Shown: positions 1 to 11,643 of the stretch, piece by piece
How positions within the stretch are numbered: position 1 is the stretch's first letter
How the letters are laid out: every line of letters begins with the position of its first letter
Assembly (NCBI GenBank): GCA_021030905.1
Contig: JAGFMI010000010.1
Location: 806,001-870,000 of the forward strand
Direction: 5' to 3'
DNA from: Pyrenula massariospora
Taxonomy: Eukaryota > Ascomycota > Eurotiomycetes > Pyrenulales > Pyrenulaceae
Length of the DNA stretch: 64,000 bases
The notes under the pieces: generated by a model
The model's database searches: none
What the model was told of the DNA's origin: nothing
Seen by the model: only the letters and a program-made list of their open reading frames with translations
Made by a program: the position numbers and the translations under genes

Positions 1-393
1 GTTGGCACAGGCTACTTCGACGCCCGCCAGGGCTACGAGCAGATCTTCACCAACCGCACCGTGGGCCTGAGCAGCCTCGCCATCATGGTGTCCATCGGCG
101 GCTTCAACTTCTTCGGCCTCAGCGTCACGCGCACCGTCAGCGCCACGAGCCGCAGCACGATCGACACCTGTCGCACGCTCTTTATCTGGCTGGTGAGTCT
201 GGGCCTGGGCTGGGAGAGCTTCAAGTGGCTGCAGGTGATTGGCTTCGCGCTCTTAGTGTACGGGACGTTCTTGTTCAACGACCTAGTGCGGCCGCCGCTC
301 AAGGCGTGTCTGCCCGGGAATGGCGGGAGGAAGGAGGCGCGGACGAACGGGGAGGCGGATCTGTTGCCGGAAGAGCCGATTGAGCATTTATGA
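1..393 (+). CDS. SLC35F6-like DMT membrane transporter, C-terminal part
   Basis: The frame is open from base 1 to the TGA at 391-393, so only the last 130 codons lie in the window and the start is outside it. The segment holds hydrophobic stretches around SLAIMVSIGGFNFFGLSV and FIWLVSLGLGW, followed by LQVIGFALLVYGTFLFNDLV and a charged cytoplasmic tail. The block VSATSRSTIDTCRTLFIWL with the final helix is what I know from the solute carrier 35 F6 group of the drug/metabolite transporter superfamily. These are multipass proteins of internal membranes. The substrate cannot be read from this part. Family call is from memory of the pattern and not from a search. Confidence 0.7.
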   Translation, partial: VGTGYFDARQGYEQIFTNRTVGLSSLAIMVSIGGFNFFGLSVTRTVSATSRSTIDTCRTLFIWLVSLGLGWESFKWLQVIGFALLVYGTFLFNDLVRPPLKACLPGNGGRKEARTNGEADLLPEEPIEHL

Positions 394-817
394 TCTCGGA
401 GTTTGCATGTATGTTTATTGTCTTAGAGTAGATTCTACGGGAATAAAGGAATAGATATTTGTCGTTACTTTCTGACCTGCCTCCAGTGTCGTCATCTTAG
501 AACAGTCACACTTTTGATACCCTGATCCGGTAGATAGCCCGCCGAAAAAGGAGTATTTACACATAAACAACAATAGCTTTGTTCTTTTACTAAGTGGCGT
601 GTAAAATGCTACCCCATGCAATCCCCCGTCTAAAATGCATAAACCGCTTCCTTTTTCCCTGATGTCCCGAAACACGCCCATCTCCCTCGAAGGAACAAGC
701 CCAGTCCCAGCCCCCGTTCATGCCAAAAGAACCCCCCTATTCATCCATCCCCTTCACGTATCATAGAGAAACACAAATGAACCTAACCTAATCTCCCCGC
801 ACTAGGCACGATCCCGC
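394..817. other. Intergenic, convergent 3' ends
   Basis: Spacer between the transporter tail (plus) and the myotubularin gene (minus), so it holds two 3' ends. I see only short open frames without family resemblance and no repeat. Confidence 0.6.
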
Positions 818-3433
818 TCACTGCATCTCCACCTCCATCATCTCCCTCTCCCGCTCCGACGCCTTCGCGTCTTTTCCTTTTCCTGCTATTCCCAAGCTCC
901 CCAGGCCGGTCGCGAGAGCCTGAATCCCCTCTCGCGCCTGTTCTAGACCCCCGGCCGTCCTCCCCTCTCCCGACGGCGCGGGCGGCATTCCTATACCGAC
1001 TGCATGGTCCGCCGTCTCCACGCCAGTGACGACCGCTGTCGATCCATCACTGCCGTTTCCAGCGTCCATGGAAAGTGATTCGTTAACGTCCTTCCCTGCC
1101 GCGGAAGGTATCTGAGCCGCTGGGCCGGGGGCAGACGCTTGCTTTCCAACGCCATTAACATTCGCGCTCATGCTTGGAGCTCCGTTCATCTCCTCGTCCA
1201 GCCTTCCAAAAGCCTCCGCCCACCACCGCACCTCGGCCGTCCTCGGGAAGATCAACCTCTCCATCCCTCTCTGGTTGTCGTCGACTGTCGCCACGTACTT
1301 GGGATTTATAAACTCCTTTTTCCTACTCAGGAAATAATCCCAAACGCTTCGCGTTTTCTCGGAAACGTGGGCGTCGCGCCGTGCTTTCTCGTTGTCGTAG
1401 AGGAATGTGCCGTATTGGCAGGAGTAAAGATGGTAAAGTAGGCGGCGCAGGAAACGCTCGTTGAACTCGAATCGAGTGGGATATTGATACAGGAGCTGGT
1501 AGGTGCAATCGAGGAACTGGTGGAAGACGGGAGATGTTTCGTTGACCTTTGTTTCGTGGCTTTCGGTGGGGTTGGGCTTTGAGGAAACACTGCGTCGTTT
1601 AGGATTCGGTGACGCAGTCCCAGAGTTAGGTCGTGTTTCTGAGTCGTAGCCGCCTTGTTCACCATCCGAAGTGTCTACCAAGGAGTCGCGTGACTCGTTA
1701 GCCGCCGAGTTAGAGAACTTGAGGAAACCTTTTGCGGAGAGGAGGGCATTTTCCAACGCTTTGCCGGCGCCGGACATGGCATCACCAGATGATGTGTTGC
1801 GGCCACGATTAGTATCATTGACCGTGGTGCTGCCACCGACCCGTTCATTCTCGATTTGAAACCATTTCTCAGAACCAAGAAAGCCAGAGCGATGACGGAA
1901 CATGTGACCAAACGAGAGCCAGTCCTTTTCAACAAGTGTAATGAAGCCTTCGAGAGTCCGATAATAGGGGTCGAGACATAGCTGACTCAAAGCGCTCAAC
2001 TGACTAGTTCGGTCCCAGCCGTCTGAGCAGTGTATCAGAACATGGCTGTGATGAAGACCAACTTGTCGAGCTATGAGATGAGTACCCTCCAGGAGTGTTG
2101 TGATATACTTGAGCCATCCGCTGCGGCTTAAAAGTTCGCGATTGGGAGCTAAAGGGGTTACATCGGACTCTTTCAAGGCATCTATCACCTTTTGTAAAGA
2201 TTTTCGCATTACGTGAATATTATCAATTCCGAGGAAAGCCTTTGTGGCAAACTTGTAATTGTCCATATTTTCGCTTCCCAGCCCAACAGCTTGCATCGCA
2301 AAGGCATTGACTGTAGGCCGCGCATCGACAATTAGGTTGTTCTGTTGAGCCCCATACACAATGGGCCTGGTCGGATCTGGTTTCTCTGATTCAGAGGATT
2401 CTTGAAGTTCTGAGATAACCGAGTCCTCCAAAGCTTCTGCGTCTGTGAGCGGAATGTCTTGATTCTCCTTTAGTACGCCAGCGCTGTCTTGGCTTGAGCT
2501 AGTCATGGTGGATAAATCAGAGGTTTCATTCTGTACGCCAGCAGAAGCGGACACAGAGGCCAACGGACGATCAGACCGTGTCGTAGAGAAGATGGCGGCC
2601 AGCAGCTTTTCGTCTTGGATACTGCGGTTCTGACGCATACCAAGAAGCGGTTGCGAACATCGCGTGATCGAACAGTTGTTTACAGGGTGTAAGTACGTGA
2701 GAGCAGGAATGCGAGCACGAGAGCGGTATCGGCTCGCGTAGTTGATGGTGGTATCGGATATCGAAGATGGTACTGCAAGAATCTCAGGGTATGTGGGTGA
2801 AAGCTAAACAGATCAGCTTTCATATTATGAAGCACATAGGTTGCAATACATTGTAGCCGGCATTGATCTTTGATATTCTCCAGCTACACGGCTTCGTCTC
2901 GTCGCCAACCCCCATACGTTGGAACTCTGCTCTTGGGTTATAATGGTTCCAGCCGTTGACCTCTTTCTCTGGTCCTGGAGGCTGGTAAGAGAAAGCGTAG
3001 AGCTTCTCTATCCTTTTGATTTTGCACGCATATGATCTGATGGTCTCATAGACTTCTCTAACCTCCCTTTCTCTATTATCTTTCTCTCCATGAAAGTAGA
3101 AGCACACGAAAGTAAAATCTCGACAACGTAGACGGATGGAAGAAGGAGGATTCTGAACGGGTGAAGGTCTAAGTGTGCAAAACGATATTATCGGGTATGT
3201 GATCCACAGTTCGCGTGGCCGAGGAGGCTTTGCTCCAGGAGGAGGGGGTTGCTCCGGTGCTGGTGGTGCATGCGAGAATATGAGATGATGTTGGGTGAGA
3301 TGCAATGTCCCTGTCACCTGCTCCCCACGACGAGCAAGTGTGACGTTCTCGGCCTGAGGATAGTTCTATCAGGATTGGCAGCTCAGTAATCGGGAGGAGA
3401 ACTCCACACCTTTGCGATTCGTTGTCGATCCAT
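818..3433 (-). CDS. YMR1: Myotubularin-type phosphoinositide 3-phosphatase
   Basis: Removes the 3-phosphate from PI3P and PI(3,5)P2 on endosomal and vacuolar membranes. Three exons: 3433-3410, 3353-2850 and 2803-818, giving 837 residues. The first exon codes only MDRQRIAK; exon 2 opens with AENVTLARRGEQVTGTLHL, the start of the PH-GRAM domain; exon 3 restores SPTYPEILAVPSSISD and the catalytic core. The CX5R active site CSDGWDRT is at about residues 435-442. A long low-complexity tail (about residues 620-837) follows the conserved part. Introns are 46 and 56 bases and both joins keep frame. The start was chosen because the frame upstream of exon 2 meets a stop and the short exon gives a typical myotubularin N-terminus. 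The protein is longer than yeast Ymr1, mainly through the disordered inserts. Confidence 0.9.
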
Positions 3434-3807
3434 TTTTCAACGAGCGTTCGGTGGAGCTTGCGGCTACATGCTCGGTATCCTGACAAGGACGACGCACAGA
3501 GTTTTGACGGGAGCTTCAAGAACAAATATCGCGCTAGAAAACTTTGCATTCAAATGTTCGTGTAAATAACGTATGCATAATTTGGGTTGTCTTACAGCCA
3601 GCAGGGCAGCTTTTCAGGTCAATAGCGGCCCCAACGTCACTTCCGCTCCGCTGCCCGCACTTCTCAGTCATTATCAAAACGTGACGATAAGGGGACCTCC
3701 GACTTCTTATTTCCGTGCTATTTTCTCGAACTATTCGCGGTTTGACTATTTTCTCAGTCGGATGAATTGGAAATAAGCAATTTCAGCTGGCTTAGAGGTC
3801 AATCTGG
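3434..3807. other. Divergent promoter region between myotubularin and GH5 genes
   Basis: Both neighbours start here and read away from each other. I see no recognisable box or repeat. Confidence 0.5.
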
Positions 3808-5695
3808 ATGGGTAATTCATCGTCTGCGTTATCCTCTTCGAAATGTACCAGGCTTTCGATCCAAAAATCTTCGGACCCCTCGGTGAAGGCATCAGGTAGG
3901 TACCCGAATCGAAAATAATTAAAGAACCTTTTGCTACATTGTCTTCTTTCTGTTAATTTCGCGTTTGCCATGCGGAAATTCATCAAGCAGATGCTTTAAG
4001 ACTTTGCGAATACTACTCGGCCTTCGGCTAAGCTCTCAAGAGCCTCTTATGGTTTTGCTTGAGACTTTTATATTCACACAATTTAATTTTATCTTAGCTC
4101 CAATCTCTGGCTAAAATGACTACCTAGCAACTGAAGTTACTCTACCATCATCTGAAGAGGTGCTTCGATATCGTTACCAACATGGCACTAATGTTGGAAC
4201 CATATACTGTCTCGAGCGCTGGTTGTATGGGAGCATGTTCGACGAACCTTGTCGTGGAGGTAGCGAATTTGACGCAGTTCAAGGGTGATTTATGGCTATA
4301 AAAAGTGATTTCTCTTCTAATACGTTCAGATCAGTAAAACTTCGTGGCCTAGAGGCCACCAGGGCCAAGTGGGAAGCACATTGGGCGAACGCTCTAACCG
4401 AAGAGGATCTTACTTGGCTCACAGAGACAGCTCGTTGCAACTGCATCCGCCTTCCTATTGGATATTTCACATTGGGTCCTAACTTCTGTGGAGGCACGCC
4501 TTTTGCTGGCGAGATCTCAGAAGTCTACCGCAATGCCTGGTCATCTGTGTGCTCTCTCATATCCCGGTGCTATACTCGCGGCATTGGCGTGATGATAGAT
4601 CTCCATGCTGCGCCCGGCGGAGCGAATGATCAAGAGCATAGTGGGACCACAACGGGCGAAGCAGCCCTGTGGGGGAATGAATTCAATCTTGACCTCACAG
4701 CGCGCTGCCTGACCTTCATAGCTAAGCAGATAGCCCAAGGTCTCGACGGCGTCATTGGCCTGCAATTCTGCAACGAATCAACCTTCAATCCGCCAAGCAT
4801 GTACGATTGGTATTCCACAACCATCTCTTCAATTCATATTATCAACCCGTCCTTACCCATCTACCTCTCCGATGCCTGGGACCTCCCTCGCACTCTCCAA
4901 TACGCCCAATCCAAAAACTCCACTCAGAACCGCTCCTGTAACCCCATCATAATCGACACGCACAAATACTGGGCTTTCTCCCCATCAGACCACGCCAAGT
5001 CCCCACAAGCCATCATTTCCGAAGCCACCGAATCCCTATCCCCCCTCGCCCCTTTCACCGGCAACGTCACAGACCACCACGGCGCCACATGCACCTTCAT
5101 CGGCGAATACAGCTGCGCCCTCAACCCCTCGACCTGGTCCCGCGCCGCGGCGTCCGACAAGGCCTCCCTAACCCGCCAGTTCGGGCGCGCTGAAACGGAC
5201 ACCTGGCACGCCCATGGGAGCGGGTCGGCCTTCTGGACCTTCAAGATGGACTGGATGCCCGGCGGGGAGTGGGGCTTCAAGGCGCAGACCGAGAGCGGCG
5301 CTATCGTCGCCCCGAAAGCGTTGTCTCTGCCCGCGGAAGAAGTCAAGGCCAAGATCTTGGCCGCGGGAGGAAAACGCAACGAGCTGAGGGACGCTGCGTT
5401 CGCGCAGCATGAGGCGTACTGGTCTAGCACGGCGCCCGGCGGGAAGTTCGAGCACTGGCGCTATGCGCGGGGATGGGAATTGGGGTTTGACGACGCGAAA
5501 GTCTTCTTTGGGGCGAGGGTCGAGCGCTTGGTGCCCGGAGGGGGAGTGGGAGGTGCAGATGAGATTGGGGCTTTGGACTTGTGGGTGTTGAAGAGGATGA
5601 GAGATACCGGGACTGTAGGCGCGGCGTTTGCTTGGGAGTGGGAGCACGGGTTTCGTCGGGGGGTGCAGGATTTCAGGGATGTTGTGGCACTCTGA
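3808..5695 (+). CDS. Glycoside hydrolase family 5 protein, exo-beta-1,3-glucanase-like
   Basis: Likely hydrolyses beta-glucosidic bonds. Exons 3808-3895, 4128-4284 and 4330-5695 give 536 residues. Exon 1 (MGNSSSALSSSK...) is my proposal: it begins at an ATG and ends at a GTAGGT donor whose phase fits the acceptor at 4126-4127. Exon 2 carries SEEVLRYRYQHGTNVGT, typical of the intracellular fungal GH5 group, and exon 3 continues with GLEATRAKWEAHW. The general acid/base Glu is in LQFCNES (about residue 231) and the nucleophile Glu in CTFIGEYSCAL (about 341). There is no signal peptide, so a cytoplasmic role is more likely than secretion. An N-terminal MGNSSS could accept myristate; this is only inference. 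First exon moderate confidence, the rest high. Confidence 0.82.
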
Positions 5696-5913
5696 GCAGA
5701 GCCTACAGATCCGCTTTGGTTGCTATTGTGATAAGGAATAAGTCTGTGATAGTAAGGCGATTGATCAGTGTTTGTTACGGTTAACCCGAGGGATATTATA
5801 GCGTTTCTCTCATATATAGACATCTATTCATCTGGCCTTTCCTTGGACCATGTTGCGTGTTGAACCGCCCCGTTATAGTACATACACTTGCGTCTCTAAT
5901 CATGATTCATGCT

Positions 5914-7386
5914 TCACAACGCCAAAAGCTCATCCACGTCCTGCCTCGTCAACCCAAGCAGATAAACCAGGTCGCACAAGTCTTTCCCAACATTCAACCT
6001 TGCAGGAGCCTCCATCTGCACCTTGGTCTTAGCCCGCCACGCCACCCCCAGACCTGCTGCCTGGAGCATAGGGATGTCGTTGGCGCCATCGCCGACAGCT
6101 ATTGTTTGTGCCAGCGGGATGTCCTTTTGCTTCGCAAGTGAGAGGAGTAGATTGCGTTTGTGCTGCGCGTCCACGATGGGGTGTGTCGGGTCCAGCTCTC
6201 CGGTCAGTGTCTTTGTCTGTGGATCGACGAGAAGATGATTTGCAAAAGCGTAGTCAAGGCCGAGTTGTTCAGCCAACCAATCAGCGAGGGGTTGAAAGCC
6301 CCCGGATAGGACTGCTAGCGTAAGACCAAGTCGTTTAAGGCATTTACATAGTTCGATAGCGCCGGGCGTGATAGTTATTCTGGATCGTAGGTCCTCAAAG
6401 ACGGTGGCTGGGACGTCCTTCAGAAGCTTGACGCGCTCGCGCAAGGACGCGGCAAAATCGAGCTCGCCGGCCATTGCGCGTGCGGTTATGGAAGAGACCT
6501 GGTTGGCAATGCCAATTGTGGAAGCGATTTCATCGATGACTTCCTGCTGAATAAGTGTACTATCCATGTCGAAAACTGCTAGGCGTTTGTGCCGGCGGAA
6601 GATGCTTGAACGTTGGAGGATGAGTTCAACATTCCATTCCCGTTCAAAGCGGTATATGTTTTCATGTTTGCTGAGCAGGTCGAAGGGCAAGTATTCTGGG
6701 TTAGGGGGCGGTGAGAATGTGACTTCCATGACTCGGGGCGTGCCAGGGTCATCTGCTAGGCAACGATGGGAAGATATCAACGGTTGATAGGGGAGGTTAG
6801 CTGGTAGAGAGTCAAGGACAGAGAGTAAGTGTGTGAGGCAGAGCTGAGAGACGTGGGAGCCATAGAGGTGGTCAAGTGGCTGTGGTTCTGGTGCCGGGGG
6901 CTCAAGAGGATATTTGGAAATGTCATCAACAGGCGCTGCTCCCGGAGGAAGCTCTGGCAGTGGGAGCTTGTCTATAGGTCTCGGATGAGGGGATTGGTCT
7001 GGATGTGAACGGAGATGTTTAGGGCTCGCTGAGTTATAGAATATTGTTGCAACCAGCTTCGGAGGATCTGTTGGTAATGGCTGGCAGGAGGCGTGCGACA
7101 TGCTATGTATGACTCCACTTTCTTTCACCCGCGATGGGCTTGAACCAGGGACAGGCGACAAGGACGTGACGGAGCTCATGGGGCTGACTGTTTTGGTGTC
7201 GTTGGAGGTGCTGTCATGTCTCGACGATGTTTCTGTGCCCTCCAGCATGCCATCAATACTGCCTGGCATCGGCCCGCTTGGGGGTGCCTTGTACTGCTGG
7301 TGTTCGTCAAGGAACGATCTGCCAGTGACAGCGTTTCCACGCAGACTCGGTCGCTTTGATCTGGAGGGCGTGTCCGTTGACACCAT
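5914..7386 (-). CDS. SER2: Phosphoserine phosphatase
   Basis: Dephosphorylates 3-phosphoserine, the last step of serine synthesis from glycolysis. It is a single exon of 490 residues. The HAD motif I DMDST with the nucleophile Asp is at about residues 273-277, in the run KRLAVFDMDSTLIQQEVIDE; motif II is LAVLSGG and motifs III/IV are in IAVGDGANDIPML. About 230 N-terminal residues are extra: a Ser/Pro-rich disordered stretch, then a segment starting LVATIFYNSASPKHLR that filamentous-fungal versions carry. ATG at 7386 is the first in the open frame. Upstream are 631 bases up to the AAA gene's 3' end. Confidence 0.93.
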   Translation of the reverse strand: MVSTDTPSRSKRPSLRGNAVTGRSFLDEHQQYKAPPSGPMPGSIDGMLEGTETSSRHDSTSNDTKTVSPMSSVTSLSPVPGSSPSRVKESGVIHSMSHASCQPLPTDPPKLVATIFYNSASPKHLRSHPDQSPHPRPIDKLPLPELPPGAAPVDDISKYPLEPPAPEPQPLDHLYGSHVSQLCLTHLLSVLDSLPANLPYQPLISSHRCLADDPGTPRVMEVTFSPPPNPEYLPFDLLSKHENIYRFEREWNVELILQRSSIFRRHKRLAVFDMDSTLIQQEVIDEIASTIGIANQVSSITARAMAGELDFAASLRERVKLLKDVPATVFEDLRSRITITPGAIELCKCLKRLGLTLAVLSGGFQPLADWLAEQLGLDYAFANHLLVDPQTKTLTGELDPTHPIVDAQHKRNLLLSLAKQKDIPLAQTIAVGDGANDIPMLQAAGLGVAWRAKTKVQMEAPARLNVGKDLCDLVYLLGLTRQDVDELLAL

Positions 7387-8017
7387 GATGATACGGCACG
7401 AGGGTTAGCAATTAGGTCGCTTGCTCCTCAAAGTTGCAACAAGTCAGATACTGCGTCTGGGTGGGGCAGTTGCAATTCCCACGAAAAAGATTGCATAGGT
7501 AAGAGGTGAGGCAAAAGGAAAGCAACGGTGCGAAATACAGACAGAGAAGGAATGACTGAACATTTACATCTGAAGCTAAGAATGACCACTGCTGTGAAGT
7601 AAATCTGTAGATGAGCGAACGTCACGCACGGGCGCATACAGCCGTAGATGCGGTGATTGAGACAAAACATTTGTTGTCTGCAGCCGGCCGATCCGCGTCG
7701 CTCAGCCAGCCTTGGGGCCCCACCTTGCATCACCTTATGTAGACTTACGACAGAGAATGCCACTGGCAAAGAGGTCAGGATGGAAGCTGTCTTTATTCTC
7801 GTCAAGTATCTGGTTTTCAAAGCTCAACCGTACATCCCAAAATGGACCTCCAACATCGATCCCTTTTATTTGGACCGTCACAGAAGGCTGCCATGATGCT
7901 GTATAGGCGACTCCTTTTCCCTAGACCCAGGCTACCCAAAATTAGCTCTCCCTTACCTCCCTTCCCAACTGCCAGGTCCTACGTCCCCTTTCCTTGAACC
8001 ATGTTCTACAACCTTGG
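7387..8017. other. Intergenic, SER2 promoter and 3' end of the AAA gene
   Basis: Contains the upstream region of SER2 and the end of the AAA+ gene. Two overlapping short frames around 7430-7900 on opposite strands show no family resemblance. Confidence 0.5.
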
Positions 8018-11000
8018 CTAAGACTCATTTTCTGTGACCTCGTCGTCATCGTCATCGTCATCGTCATCGTCAGATGGATGCTCGCTCGCCGATTCCTCTT
8101 CCCGATTTTGCTGCTGATATGCCTGCCCGGCTCCCGCAACTTTGCTAGGTGTAATCTTGGCGAAGCGTTTCTGCATAGCAGATCCGCTCGATTTTGGCAT
8201 GCTTTGTATGCTCAGCTCTTCGGGCGTCATTTCGTCAATTCTTGCCTGATCTTTTGCAGCTACTTCAGCCTCGTCCCTTCCACCCCAGACGGTCTGGAGG
8301 TAAGTGTCGAATGCTATGGAAGTCTTTGCAACCTTGTCAAAGTGGGCCACTCGGAGCTTAGGACAAGGATTAGGGGGTAGTGAAGACGATGCTTCGTACT
8401 CTGCGAGGGCCATGGCTGTCTGGAAAGCATTACGGATTTGTCTGCCATTCCAAGGTGCTCTGTCCATCTTCTTCGAATTGTCAAAATGAGATCGGCTAAA
8501 TCCGAGAATATCGCCTCGATCGATGTCAAATTCTCTTTTCTCCCTCTTCATTTGCTCTTTGATGCGTTTCATATGGTTCTTCCAGATTTTGACTGTCGTT
8601 TGCTTATCTAGACGGGGATAGTAGAGGCTGAGATGAATACGAGATTTGAAGGCTGGGTCAATCTTGCCGACACGATTGGTGGTTAGAAAAAGTATTCCCT
8701 GCGTTAAGCGATGAGTATCGGTCTTTGAAGTCGGTCGGGAAGGTACGTACACTATAGTACTCCAACGTCCTGAGAAAGACTGCTACGTATTAGCACGGAC
8801 AATTACTAAGCTTGGGTTGAGACACGCTAGGGACCCATGTACCTGATACAATCGAATTTCGCGCTAGATCCGCCATATCCCGTTTCTGCAAGAATACGCT
8901 TCAGTCAAGTTAGCAATGAGCGGGAGACAAGGGCACAAAGAAGGGCCAAAGAAACAAAATTCTTCTGAACACGCCGGTGAAGATGATGAGCCGTAGAGTA
9001 CTTACTCCGCCTCATCGAGGAGAAGCACGCAGCCCCATCGATGTGCCAGCTGAAAATTATTTTCAAGCTGCTCTTCCACCTTGGATGCATTATCACCGAT
9101 GTCTCCGCAGGTGATTGGAAACAGGGGCCGCTGCGTACGCTCAGCAACGCACTCCGCGGTTGACGTCTTGCCCACACCCGGCTCGCCATGCAGCAGTATA
9201 ATCAGCCCTTTGCCTTTGCCTTTTACCAAGTCCATTGTCCCAAACATGTCAGTTGGATGGTTCGTCTTTTGCCCGCCGGTATGGTTCTCCACTAGTGCAA
9301 GTACAATTTCTTTGTGACCATGCGGTAACTCAAGATAGGACCATCCCTCAGTATGATAAGTTACCTTGCTCAGCAAATTGATGGCAAAAGCGGCCCATCT
9401 CCGATTTCTTAGAACGAAACCGAACGCTCTAGGTGGTAGGAGAACCTTGTCATCGTCCGACAAGTCATTTATATCATCAATCGTATCCAAAATCTCTCTA
9501 TGACCTGTTAGGAAGTCGTCAAAATTCGGGATGTCAACATCTTCATAGTCGCTGTGTATTTCATCATTACCACAGCAACCCTCTCTACCACATGAGCCCA
9601 AGTCTGCAGGACCCAAAGAGGTTTCGCCTAAGTTACACCCGAAGCTCCTAATGCCTAGACGCGGCTTCCATTCCGGCTTCCGAAGAAACGCCCACTCAGA
9701 GTCAACAATGACATCAGAGTCAACCTGTTGCGGTTACCAGGGTACAGGACGCTCGGTTTGAATCTACTTACCTGCTCGGTCTCCTTGTCGACCGTTAACC
9801 CTGCGTACTTCCTGTGCCTATATCTTGCATTATCACGACCGGAAAGCTTTGCGAACTCGACCCCGCGGCGAAGTAACATGTCTCGTATCTCCTTTCCATA
9901 AGGGTCAAAGTCTAAAGGGAAACCAGGAAGAGTGATAATATCCTTTTCACCTTCATATCTGCGGATGCCGATGAATATATCCTTAGCTGCGTAATGTGCG
10001 CCATTGAAATCCAAGCTGTAACAGTGCAAGCAGAATTCACCTGAAGAATATTCTTTCCAATTATCGAACTCGACAAGCTCGGAACGTACGTCGTCTTCTC
10101 GCCGATCTGCGGACGGATATTCTGCGCCAGACATCGGGAAAACTTTGCCCCCGCGATTATTCAGTCCCGGCGGAAGAGGTGTTGTTCTGAGATGATCACG
10201 ACCACCAGTAAATCTCAACAATCTGTATAATTGAATGTCCTTGTCTTCTGGGATGCGGATCTCTTGACCCAGTTCAAACAGATACCAAAGGTCAGAAAAC
10301 GCGATTTTCTTGAGTGTACGGTTCTTGATTTTCTCTTGAAGTTCCCAGACGTGTTTGAGATCTTTGTCCATGAATTCAACAAGAAGACGGAGATGTTCCA
10401 AGGCTTCATGCGACTCGGTTTTTTTGGTTTCTTCATGGGGAACGGTGACAAATGAGTTGGATTCTTGAGAGGCATTCGGATGGTCGCTTGCTACGACGTT
10501 GGATGGATCGCTAGCTTTGGCAGTGTTCGTTGCAGAGTCTTTTGTCAGGAAGGGCGGTGTGTTTCGATGCTTGTCTTCCAATTCCTTCAAGTACTTTTTT
10601 ATTTGGTCCGTCTTTGTAACAAGTAGCTTAAAGGGATGAAGTATAGTAATAAGTTTCTTGCCCCGTAAACCCGGCTTATGACTTGGACATAATTGGGATA
10701 GAATCTTCAACAAAATTGGCGACCGGATCCTCACACGAGTTGGAGTTCGTGACGAGCTAGAAACTATGTTGGTAGAGTTTTGAGGTCTTGGGTTGACAGA
10801 ATTTTCCTCGTACCGCTCCGGGATGCCTTTCTCCTGCTTGGATCCGCGGAGTCGTCGCCGCTGTTTAATGATTGGGTCTTCGATCAGCACTTCCAGAATG
10901 CTATGAGGTTTAGTGTCAACAATACCACGATGAGTCCATACATTCGCCTCTGCACCAACGGGTGGCTTTATCTTGAATTCGTTCCATTCGAGATAACTAA

Positions 11001-11643
11001 TTGAAGGGTCGTAAGCAGGTTCTTGCTTTGTCTTGACTTCCCTCCCTTCACGGTCAGGTTCTTGCTTCAGCTTCTCGGTCTGAGACTCGTCTCTCTGGTT
11101 TTTCATTTCTTTGACCTTTTTTTCTAGACTTTTCAAGCGCTTCTCTACTAGCCAGGTGTAACGGACACTGTCAGCTGCACCCCTGCTGGTTTTCCTCTTG
11201 TAGTAAATCTCATCAGAGCCGTCGGAGCCTTCACTCAGGTACCCACTCTCGTACTCACGCTCGTCTTCACTCTCTCCGTCGATGATCCTATCGAGAGTGT
11301 GTCTAGACTCCGTCCCGGGTGCTGGGCTTTTTCTATAGTCTGCTCCGACTTTGATGTCGTTGAAATCACCTCCATGGGGTACCGTGACGTCCTCCTTGTC
11401 AATCTTTTCTTGAGCCTCAGAATCCAAGATTTCCTGCGAGAACTTCTCTGGGCTTTCTTGTGCCGTTTCAGCGCTAGGTAATTGCTCTGTAGGCGCCGCT
11501 TCGTGATGCGTTCTGTGATTTGAAATCTCTCCATTATTCCCACGTGGAGTAATAACTACAGAAGTATCGGCGCCTTCTGCGGTGTTTCCAATTAAAGGCT
11601 TCTCATCCCCAGTGATGGTCCGGTCTTCGTGGGAGCGAGGCAT
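8018..11643 (-). CDS. Fungal AAA+ ATPase with N-terminal DUF7025-type region
   Basis: Five exons, 11643-9772, 9724-9006, 8898-8843, 8779-8751 and 8698-8018, code 1118 residues. The first 200 residues are acidic and disordered, then a coiled-coil-like stretch (LVEKRLKSLEKKVKEMKNQR), then the conserved region with WNEFKIKP, GVEFAKLSG and DSDVIVDSEWAF that I know as DUF7025. Walker A GEPGVGKTS is at about 804-812 and Walker B VLLLDEAD at about 858-864, the last Asp being split by a 107-base intron. The sensor-1 region reads FLTTNRV. The tail ends in a run of Asp. Proteins of this architecture are common in filamentous fungi with no settled function. One exon is only 29 bases. All joins keep frame and restore VFLQKRDMADLARN and VFLRTLEYYSGILFLTTN. 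Confidence 0.88.
8045..8072. repeat. GTCATC hexamer repeat coding the poly-Asp tail
   Basis: Four full units plus four bases, read on the minus strand as Asp codons inside the last exon of the AAA+ ATPase. Confidence 0.9.

Noticed and set aside
3792-3986. Minus-strand 64-codon frame
   Set aside because: It lies opposite the proposed first exon of the GH5 gene, which fits splicing and frame; no resemblance on the minus strand.
5168-5647. Minus-strand frame of 159 codons across the GH5 gene
   Set aside because: Shadow of the coding strand; the plus strand holds the catalytic motifs.
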